A stretch of DNA of 7,250 nt from a bacterium (GTDB taxonomy: Bacteria > UBP15 > UBA6099 > DSWB01). A model generated the notes under the pieces. It saw only the letters and a program-made list of their open reading frames with translations, made no database searches and was not told where the DNA came from. The stretch covers positions 1-7,250 of the forward strand of contig JAGUYV010000427.1 of assembly GCA_020061125.1 (NCBI GenBank). The letters run 5' to 3'. Position 1 is the first letter of the stretch. Each line of letters opens with the position of its first letter. This document shows positions 1 to 4,608 of the stretch, in pieces. Both the position numbers and the translations under genes were made by a program.

Positions 1-318
1 CGCCCGGCCCTGGTGCGCGCGCTCCAGGCCATGGCGCAGGGCGCGGACGCCTTGGTCCCGGCCTCCGGCCCGCACTACCAACCCCTGTTTTCCATCTATG
101 CCAAATCCTGCCTTCCAATTGCTGAAAAGCATCTTTTCGAGGGGCTGCTCAAAATTTCCGATATGTTCCCGATGCTGACCATGCGCGTGATCGGTGAAGA
201 CGAACAGCGCCGCCACGACCCGGATCTGATCAGTTTTTTCAACATCAACACGGCAGCGGACTACGAACGCGCCATGGCCATGGCGCGCGGCGCGCGCGCC
301 GTAACCGCCGCAGACTGA
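1..318 (+). CDS. mobA: Molybdenum cofactor guanylyltransferase (MobA-like), C-terminal part
   Basis: The reading frame is open from base 1, so this is the last 105 residues of a gene that starts before the window. MobA proteins transfer GMP from GTP to molybdopterin in the cytoplasm, making the guanine dinucleotide cofactor used by DMSO-reductase-family enzymes. The visible part looks like the C-terminal half of this nucleotidyltransferase fold: an ALVP strand, a PLFSIY segment (the family has a similar 'PL.a.Y' stretch), an amphipathic stretch around GLLKISDMF, and the near-terminal FFNINT motif followed by an acidic residue, which is typical of MobA. The N-terminal GTP-binding loop lies outside the window and cannot be checked. 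Related NTP-transferases such as MobA/MocA-type cytidylyltransferases are the main alternative. No hairpin terminator follows the stop. Confidence 0.8.
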   Translation, partial: RPALVRALQAMAQGADALVPASGPHYQPLFSIYAKSCLPIAEKHLFEGLLKISDMFPMLTMRVIGEDEQRRHDPDLISFFNINTAADYERAMAMARGARAVTAAD

Positions 319-352
319 TTCGTTCCCCTTTTTCCATCCGGTACTTTTTTCC

Positions 353-380
353 TTGACCCGTGAAGGTTAAACTAAATAAT
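353..380 (+). promoter_or_regulatory. Predicted sigma70-type promoter of ilvE
   Basis: A TTGACC -35 element (353-358) lies 16 bases before an AATAAT -10 element (375-380). Each differs from consensus at one base. Transcription would start near 386-387, giving a leader of about 78 bases before the ilvE start codon. It is the only AT-rich stretch between mobA and ilvE, which supports the assignment. Confidence 0.55.
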
Positions 381-405
381 TATGGTCTGCCCGGCCAGGG
401 CCGCC

Positions 406-421
406 GCGCGCGGCCGCGCGC
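406..421. repeat. Perfect 16-bp GC-only palindrome in the ilvE leader
   Basis: Bases 406-421 read GCGCGCGGCCGCGCGC, which is its own reverse complement. It sits in the predicted 5' untranslated region about 20 bases after the expected start of transcription. Neighbouring bases can also form a competing 6-bp stem (399-404 with 410-415). It may act as a protein site or an RNA structure, or may be a by-product of the GC-rich composition. Confidence 0.5.
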
Positions 422-452
422 AACTGTTCCTCGCGCGCAAAACCACAGAAAC

Positions 453-462
453 GAGGAAGGAG
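453..462 (+). promoter_or_regulatory. Shine-Dalgarno sequence that fixes the ilvE start
   Basis: GAGGAAGGAG ends two bases before the ATG at 465. It is the strongest purine-rich ribosome site in the window. It selects 465 over in-frame codons further upstream, whose translation (rich in Arg and Ala) does not resemble the aminotransferase family. Confidence 0.75.
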
Positions 463-464
463 TC

Positions 465-1499
465 ATGACCAAAGCAAACCTCAATTTCGCGGAACTGCCA
501 TTTTCCTTCATCCCCACGGATTACAACATCCGTTACACCTTCAAGGACGGGGTATGGGACAAGGGCGTCCTGACGCAGGACCAGACCCTGCCCATGCACA
601 TCTCGGCCACATGTCTGCACTACGGGCAGCAGGTGTTCGAGGGGCTGAAGGTTTATGAAAGGCCGGACGGGCAGGCCCAGGTATTCCGCATTGACCAGAA
701 TTCCAAGCGCATGAACCGCGGCGCGGACAAAATCCTCATGCAACAGGTGCCCGAGGAATTGTTCATCGAAGCCGTGTTCCGCGTGGTGAACGCCAACCGC
801 AAATTCATCCCGCCGCACGATGCGGGCGGCGCGGCCATGTATGTGCGCCCCATTCTGCTCGGCACCGGCGTCCAGCTTGGCGTCAGCCCCAGCACCGAGT
901 ACACATTCATCGTGTTTGTGTCTCCGGTCGGCCCCTACTACAAGAGCGGGTTCGCGCCCGTGCACCTCATCGTGGAGGAAGAAGTGGACCGGGCCGCGGC
1001 CCTGGGCGTGGGCGACATCAAGGTGGCGGGCAACTACGCCGCGGGCATGCGCGCCACTATGGGCGCCAAGAAAAAGGGCTTCAGCGAAGTGCTCTACCTG
1101 GACAGCCGCCACAAGAAATATCTGGATGAGTCGGGATCGTCCAATTTCTTTGGTGTGACCGGGGACAACCGCTATGTGACCCCGTCAAGTCCGTCCATCC
1201 TGCCCAGCATCACCAACATGTCCGTGCAGCAGATCGCAAAGGACAAGGGTCTGGCCGTGGAGCCGCGCCTGGTGGCCGTGGAAGAACTCGCGGATTTCGT
1301 GGAAGCCGGATGCTGCGGCACTGCGGCCGTGATTTCCCCGGTGGGCAGCGTCACGCATAGGGACAAGAAATTCGAGTACTGCAAGGGCGAAACAGTCGGC
1401 CCCATCGTGACCGATCTTTACAAGACTTTGAGCGGCATCCAGTTCGGCGTGATTGAAGATCCATACGGCTGGACGCGCATCGTGCCCGAGGGCGTATAA
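465..1499 (+). CDS. ilvE: Branched-chain amino acid aminotransferase (class IV PLP)
   Basis: The 344-residue product belongs to the class IV PLP aminotransferases. It should catalyse the last step of leucine, isoleucine and valine synthesis, and the first step of their breakdown, by moving an amino group between glutamate and the branched-chain 2-oxo acids in the cytoplasm. The length and motifs fit the longer, eukaryote-like BCAT type: LHYGQQVFEGLK (51-62) near the N-terminus, YVRP (126-129), the GDIKVAGNY segment with the predicted Schiff-base lysine K186, and the later DESGSSNFF segment, whose E222 matches the conserved PLP-contacting glutamate. SPVG (291-294) marks the C-terminal PLP-phosphate region. 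The redox CXXC pair of mammalian BCATs is absent; the equivalent region has adjacent cysteines C283 and C284. The gene has its own promoter and a strong terminator, so it is probably a single-gene unit. No regulator or other ilv/leu gene lies nearby. Confidence 0.93.
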   Translation: MTKANLNFAELPFSFIPTDYNIRYTFKDGVWDKGVLTQDQTLPMHISATCLHYGQQVFEGLKVYERPDGQAQVFRIDQNSKRMNRGADKILMQQVPEELFIEAVFRVVNANRKFIPPHDAGGAAMYVRPILLGTGVQLGVSPSTEYTFIVFVSPVGPYYKSGFAPVHLIVEEEVDRAAALGVGDIKVAGNYAAGMRATMGAKKKGFSEVLYLDSRHKKYLDESGSSNFFGVTGDNRYVTPSSPSILPSITNMSVQQIAKDKGLAVEPRLVAVEELADFVEAGCCGTAAVISPVGSVTHRDKKFEYCKGETVGPIVTDLYKTLSGIQFGVIEDPYGWTRIVPEGV

Positions 1500-1545
1500 C
1501 GCCGGCTGAACCTACCGTCCGGCCGGGCAAACCAGCGACAACAGC

Positions 1546-1580
1546 GGCCGGGGCGCGCATGCGCCCCGGCCTTTTGCTTT
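1546..1580 (+). terminator. Rho-independent terminator of ilvE
   Basis: A perfect 11-bp stem pairs 1546-1556 (GGCCGGGGCGC) with 1561-1571 (GCGCCCCGGCC) around a GCAT loop. It is followed at once by TTTTGCTTTTT. It starts 47 bases after the ilvE stop. There is no T-run on the opposite strand, so it should work mainly in the + direction and shields the convergent rex gene from read-through. Confidence 0.9.
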
Positions 1581-1593
1581 TTCCGGCTATGCC

Positions 1594-1621
1594 AAAAACC
1601 GGCGTTGCACCGCGAATGCCG
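1594..1621 (-). terminator. Possible weak terminator of rex
   Basis: On the minus strand, bases 1621-1615 (CGGCATT) pair with 1606-1600 (AACGCCG), apart from one A-C mismatch. The stem is followed by G and then five T (1598-1594). It begins 26 bases after the rex stop codon. The stem is short and imperfect, so termination here is plausible but not certain. Confidence 0.4.
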
Positions 1622-1646
1622 TTCAGTTCCGCTAAAAATCCGTTTG

Positions 1647-2309
1647 TCAGGAAATAATTTTCCAGAGTTTGTCCTTGGAGAAGGACATGTAATATGCGAG
1701 GGCTTCGAGCTTGGTCGTGAGATCCACGGACAGGACCTTGATTTCCTCGTCCACAATCAGAGACACGGGTGCGAAGTTCAGAATGGCCTGAACGCCCGCT
1801 CCGCAGAGAACGTCCGCAACCTCCTGGGCAGCGGCCGCCGGGACCGTGACCACGCCGATTTCAATTTCATTCTCTTTGATATAGTCAGTGAGAGCTTCGG
1901 AGTTGAGGATGGGAATCCCGTTGTAGTCGGTTCCGACTTTCTGCGGGTCGGAATCGAAGATGGCCTGGATGATGAAGCCGCGCTTCTGGAAGCCCGGGTA
2001 CTGGCTGATGGCGAGGCCCAGGTGCCCCGCGCCCACGATGACCACTTTCCACTCCCGGTCCAGGCCCAGAATGTAGCGCAGTTCCTTGAGCAGATATTTG
2101 ACATCGTAGCCCATGCCCCGCTTGCCGAAATCGCCGAAATAGGACAGGTCCTTGCGAATCTGCGAGGATTTGATGTTGAGTTTTCCTCCGAGCGCTTCCG
2201 AGGAAACGGTGTCAATGCCGCGCTTGGTGAGGTCTTCCAGCGCGCGGAAATAATAGGACAGCCGCTCAATTGTGGTTTTGGGGAATTTGTAACGCTTCTT
2301 TTTCGGCAT
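1647..2309 (-). CDS. rex: Redox-sensing transcriptional repressor Rex
   Basis: Rex is a cytoplasmic dimer that binds operators when NAD+ is high and lets go when NADH rises. In bacteria it controls fermentation, respiration and NADH-recycling genes. At 220 residues this is full length for the family. Residues 1-80 form the winged-helix domain, including the highly conserved SSQIRKDLSYFG recognition segment (48-59) and a following GKRGMGYDV (62-70). Residues 85-220 form the Rossmann domain: VGAGHLG (92-98) is the dinucleotide loop, FDSDP (118-122) follows the second strand, and NFAP and VDLTTKLEALAYY near the C-terminus match the nicotinamide pocket and the domain-swapped helix. The ATG at 2309 agrees with the family N-terminus (MPKKKRYKFP); the ribosome site upstream is poor. 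tRNA-Leu lies 84 bases upstream on the same strand. A degenerate Rex-like site overlaps a candidate -10, suggesting autoregulation. Confidence 0.96.
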   Translation of the reverse strand: MPKKKRYKFPKTTIERLSYYFRALEDLTKRGIDTVSSEALGGKLNIKSSQIRKDLSYFGDFGKRGMGYDVKYLLKELRYILGLDREWKVVIVGAGHLGLAISQYPGFQKRGFIIQAIFDSDPQKVGTDYNGIPILNSEALTDYIKENEIEIGVVTVPAAAAQEVADVLCGAGVQAILNFAPVSLIVDEEIKVLSVDLTTKLEALAYYMSFSKDKLWKIIS

Positions 2310-2338
2310 GCTGCTTTATGTCCCGCGTCCCGCGCCCT

Positions 2339-2356
2339 ATGTGAAAATTGTAACGA
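2339..2356 (-). promoter_or_regulatory. Candidate rex promoter -10 with overlapping Rex-like operator
   Basis: On the minus strand a TACAAT hexamer (2352-2347) sits about 37 bases before the rex start. No good -35 lies at the right distance; the region there is a T-run. The same bases fit the Rex operator pattern TTGTGA-N6-TCACAA at 9 of 12 positions (plus strand ATGTGA-6-TAACGA). The operator pattern is established for Rex; its use here is inferred from the partial match. Confidence 0.35.
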
Positions 2357-2393
2357 GCCGCGGTAAAAAAAATTAGTGTGTTCTAAAAAATAA

Positions 2394-2479
2394 TGCCGAA
2401 GGCCGGACTTGAACCGACACGCGGAATTACCCGCACCAGCACCTCAAGCTGGCGTGTCTGCCAATTCCACCACTTCGGC
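2394..2479 (-). tRNA. tRNA-Leu (anticodon GAG)
   Basis: The 86-nt RNA is a class II tRNA with a long variable arm. The 7-bp acceptor stem is perfect (2479-2473 with 2401-2395) and A73 is at 2394. The anticodon stem CCAGC/GCTGG encloses the loop TTGAGGT, giving GAG, which reads CUC and CUU leucine codons. The variable arm has a GCGG/CCGC stem, and the T-loop is TTCAAGT between 5-bp stems. The D-arm carries the AATTGGCAGA-type sequence seen in bacterial leucine tRNAs. The 3' CCA is not encoded: the next bases are TTA, so CCA must be added by the nucleotidyltransferase. A T-rich run (2393-2384) follows directly and may help end or thin transcription before rex. Confidence 0.97.
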
Positions 2480-2493
2480 GTGTTGGTTGTTTT

Positions 2494-2521
2494 ATTATAT
2501 GAACGAATTTTCCAGTGTCAA
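2494..2521 (-). promoter_or_regulatory. Consensus sigma70 promoter of tRNA-Leu
   Basis: On the minus strand TTGACA (2521-2516) and TATAAT (2499-2494) are both perfect consensus, 16 bases apart. The -10 ends 14 bases before the first tRNA base, leaving a short 5' leader for RNase P. It is the strongest promoter in the window, and it could also feed transcription into rex. Confidence 0.88.
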
Positions 2522-2581
2522 CATTGATTTGAAATTATGAGCCTGAAACGGGAACGCCGCCGTTTTGAGAACCATTTCCGG

Positions 2582-3004
2582 TTATTTTTCATCGGGCCAT
2601 TGTGACAGAATCGCCGGGAGCCGGAAAGCGCGGAAATCCAGAAAATACAATCCGCTGACGATGAGAAAAGGAATGTAGGCCTTGAGCGGAGCGCCCAGCC
2701 ATACCACGGCCGCGCCGCTCATGGCGATGACTTCGCCAATTGTGGAGAGCACGAAGCACGCCATCACAATCCGCGCGCGCGTATGCTCTGCGCCCGGCGG
2801 GAGCAGAAGCCAGCGCAGCGGCCGCGACACCACTAAAAGCGCCACCGAGCCAGCCAGGCACAACGAAAGCGCAAGTTGCAGGTCCACGGCCACGGCGAGC
2901 GGCCAGCGCGAAAGCAGCCACGCGGCCACGGCGTACACCATGGGCGAAAAAAACACTCCGTTCATCATGCGCACGAGATCAGTTCTTGTAATGCGGGAAA
3001 ACAT
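2582..3004 (-). CDS. Small four-helix membrane protein of unknown function
   Basis: I do not recognise a family. The 140-residue product is strongly hydrophobic with four likely membrane helices, at about residues 14-31, 36-59, 78-103 and 106-123. The loop between helices two and three is short and basic (RPLRWLLLPPGAEHTRAR), and the C-terminal tail is short. No catalytic motif, cysteine pair or histidine cluster is visible. The start at 3004 is chosen because hydrophobic, protein-like sequence begins just after it; the open frame continues upstream only as Arg/Pro-rich shadow of the neighbouring gene. No clear Shine-Dalgarno precedes it, and the later ATGs at residues 13-14 remain possible starts. 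It begins 37 bases after the stop of the secreted TIM-barrel gene on the same strand, with no terminator between, so the two are probably co-transcribed. A role linked to that protein (anchoring, export or transport) is only a guess. Confidence 0.7.
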   Translation of the reverse strand: MFSRITRTDLVRMMNGVFFSPMVYAVAAWLLSRWPLAVAVDLQLALSLCLAGSVALLVVSRPLRWLLLPPGAEHTRARIVMACFVLSTIGEVIAMSGAAVVWLGAPLKAYIPFLIVSGLYFLDFRAFRLPAILSQWPDEK

Positions 3005-3041
3005 GGGGAATGCGCCTGCCCAGAATGAGTTGCCGGACGGG

Positions 3042-4487
3042 TCAGCGGCCCGGCTGCGCCCCTGGTTTTTCGATGCGGAACCACCATACATCAATAGGCC
3101 GCATCTCGAACGCCAGAACCTTGTCCGAATAATCAAATTTCCGCAGCCGGTTCCGTTGACCCGAATCCTTGTCCGCGGCGCGCCGGGTGTAATCCTGCAA
3201 GGGCACGATGTCCGATCCGGGCGCGTCCTTTTCCCTGGGAGGGGACACGAACAGGTCCGGACGCAGGTAGTGAGGCATAGCCTCGACCCTGGCGGCGTCA
3301 AGTCCGGAGATGTTGATGCGGATGTCGAGATGGCGGCGCGAGTAGCTCACGGCCAGCAGAAAATAAGCGTTTTCGTCTTCCTTGAGCAACAGATCCACGG
3401 GCGCGCCCGGCGGGTCCAGCACGGGCTTGCGCGCGGAATCCTTGAGATTGAAGATAAAGGAATTCGCGTTGAGATCCGATACCACGCGGGCCAGCGCCCG
3501 CCAGGGGCCGTCGCTGCGTTTCACATCCATGCGCTCGCCGTGCGCATCCCGGAACATGATGCCTTTGGCGCCGTTGGCGATGGCCTGGTGCGCCATGTTG
3601 TACAGTTCCTCCTCGCTGGGGCGGACATTTCCGAACGACAGCGAGAAAATTCCCGTGTCATAGTGAGCCTGGAGCAGGGCCAGGACCGGGCGCTGGCCCG
3701 CGGCTGCGGCCACGGCCGCGCGCACCTGGTCGCGCACCATGTGAATGGGGTAATACGGAAGGGGCCAGGGCGCAACCATGAACCAGTTGGCCGCTGGCAT
3801 GTAGTCCATGATCGCGTCCTGCTGCGAAACCGCTGCGATCAGAGGATGCGCCGGGTCGTTTTGAGAAGTGAAGAAGCGGATGTCCTTTATTTGCTCTGGC
3901 GAGATGTTCTGATTGTGCAGGGGCCGCGGGAACAGGAACCAGCCCATGAGCGCGGGACGCGACGCGCGGCGCTGCACCGCGCGGCTCAACAGGCGCAGTT
4001 CCGTTTCGTCCGCGTTCTCGATGCGCTCCGGCGGAAACGCGGGCATGAGAATCGCCTTGAGTCCCAGGCGTCCGGCTTCTGCCAGAAAATGCTCGTGCAT
4101 GTCCAGTTCGTCCGCATTACAGCAGCTTGTATGCGTATAAACAAGATTGAAGCCCGCCTCTTTCACGGACTTGAAATCCTCGGGGAACACATTGAACAGG
4201 CCGATGGGGAAAAAATGCAGCCCGCCGATGGTGATGGCGTGCCCGTGCGCGGGGTCCGTGCCCACGGCGTTGGGATCCTGTTCCTGCTCCTGGCCCGCGC
4301 CCGCGCCCGAGGCGCCGGTCCGGGCGCTCACGCATTCCGCATAGCAGGCGTCGAAACCGCGGTAGTCATTTGCGCACCGGGTGCGGCAGAACAGCTTGAT
4401 GTCCGTGGAAACCTGCGCGCGTGCGGCGGCGCCGCACAGAAGAACCGGCAGCATGAAAGCAAACAATGTGCGCGCGCGCCTTGCCAT
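3042..4487 (-). CDS. Secreted glycoside-hydrolase-like TIM-barrel protein, possibly non-catalytic
   Basis: The 481-residue product starts with a Sec signal peptide: basic MARRAR, a hydrophobic core, and ARA|Q cleavage after residue 24. C16 does not sit in a good lipobox. The mature N-terminus has a CX3C-X9-CX3C pattern (C34, C38, C48, C52), then a Gly/Ala/Gln/Glu linker (57-72). Residues 85-345 look like a TIM barrel of the glycoside-hydrolase superfamily: FPIGLFNVF (93-101), EAGFNLVYT, RPALMGWF (177-184), and RPSEEELYNMAHQAIANGAKGIMF (first residue 289), which matches the 'PTPEE..am.y.al.hGAKGi' signature of relatives. Residues 362-475 look like a C-terminal beta sandwich. Where relatives usually carry 'GWYLaDEP', this protein reads GWFLFPRP, and a usual 'D.YP' reads APWP, so hydrolase activity is doubtful. 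ATG 4487 is preferred to an in-frame GTG at 4493 because that GTG abuts the -10 element. Exact family and ligand are unknown. Confidence 0.8.
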   Translation of the reverse strand: MARRARTLFAFMLPVLLCGAAARAQVSTDIKLFCRTRCANDYRGFDACYAECVSARTGASGAGAGQEQEQDPNAVGTDPAHGHAITIGGLHFFPIGLFNVFPEDFKSVKEAGFNLVYTHTSCCNADELDMHEHFLAEAGRLGLKAILMPAFPPERIENADETELRLLSRAVQRRASRPALMGWFLFPRPLHNQNISPEQIKDIRFFTSQNDPAHPLIAAVSQQDAIMDYMPAANWFMVAPWPLPYYPIHMVRDQVRAAVAAAAGQRPVLALLQAHYDTGIFSLSFGNVRPSEEELYNMAHQAIANGAKGIMFRDAHGERMDVKRSDGPWRALARVVSDLNANSFIFNLKDSARKPVLDPPGAPVDLLLKEDENAYFLLAVSYSRRHLDIRINISGLDAARVEAMPHYLRPDLFVSPPREKDAPGSDIVPLQDYTRRAADKDSGQRNRLRKFDYSDKVLAFEMRPIDVWWFRIEKPGAQPGR

Positions 4488-4493
4488 CGGCAC

Positions 4494-4502
4494 ATTATAT
4501 CA
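4494..4502 (-). promoter_or_regulatory. Extended -10 promoter of the secreted TIM-barrel gene
   Basis: The minus strand reads TGATATAAT: a perfect TATAAT with the TGn extension that lets sigma70 promoters work without a good -35. No convincing -35 is present (best TGGTCC, spacer 18). The -10 ends six bases before the A of ATG 4487, so the predicted first transcribed base is the start codon itself or within a base or two of it. Confidence 0.6.
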
Positions 4503-4521
4503 CCAACCGCCATGCGCGGAC

Positions 4522-4529
4522 CATATATG
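4522..4529. repeat. CATATATG dyad in the divergent promoter region
   Basis: A perfect 8-bp palindrome sits in the 121-base gap between the two divergent genes, about 20 bases upstream of the minus-strand -10 and about 12 bases from the plus-strand -35. The outer G (4519) and C (4532) also pair. It could be an operator acting on both promoters. It is short, so chance is a real alternative. Confidence 0.3.
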
Positions 4530-4540
4530 AACGCGGCGCG

Positions 4541-4568
4541 TTGTTTGCGGCCGGGTCAAGGATATAAT
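4541..4568 (+). promoter_or_regulatory. Predicted promoter of the GH13 gene
   Basis: TTGTTT (4541-4546) is followed after 16 bases by a perfect TATAAT (4563-4568). Transcription would start near 4575, just ahead of a perfect 7-bp hairpin (4577-4593). The resulting leader is about 34 bases and includes the Shine-Dalgarno GGGGAG (4596-4601). Confidence 0.6.
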
Positions 4569-4576
4569 AAAGGATT

Positions 4577-4593
4577 GCGGCGCACCGCGCCGC
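4577..4593 (+). other. 5'-terminal hairpin in the GH13 mRNA leader
   Basis: GCGGCGC (4577-4583) pairs perfectly with GCGCCGC (4587-4593) around an ACC loop. With the predicted start at about 4575, the message would begin almost at the base of this all-GC stem. Such 5' hairpins are known to protect mRNA from 5'-end-dependent decay; that role here is inferred. The stem stops three bases before the ribosome site and should not block it. Confidence 0.45.
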
Positions 4594-4608
4594 GCGGGGA
4601 GTCTTTGC

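Noticed and set aside
360-464. N-terminal extension of ilvE from an in-frame ATG at 360
   Set aside because: It overlaps the predicted promoter, has no ribosome site and encodes an Arg-rich stretch foreign to the family. The strong Shine-Dalgarno supports 465.
382-468. A 28-codon leader ORF whose stop overlaps the ilvE ATG (ATGA)
   Set aside because: It has no ribosome site, few branched-chain codons (one Val, two Leu), and its ATG lies just upstream of the predicted transcription start.
372-1112. A 246-codon open frame on the - strand
   Set aside because: It is antisense to ilvE, with His/Val/Ala-rich shadow composition and no domain.
1605-2366. A 253-codon open frame on the + strand
   Set aside because: It is antisense to rex, which has full family motifs along its whole length.
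2546-2565. Hairpin AAACGG/CCGTTT after the membrane gene, as a terminator
   Set aside because: Only six pairs with an eight-base loop, and no real T-run on the minus strand.
3005-3301. Upstream extension of the membrane-protein frame
   Set aside because: It overlaps the 3' end of the secreted barrel gene in another frame and has Arg/Pro/Cys-rich shadow composition; hydrophobic sequence begins only after 3004.
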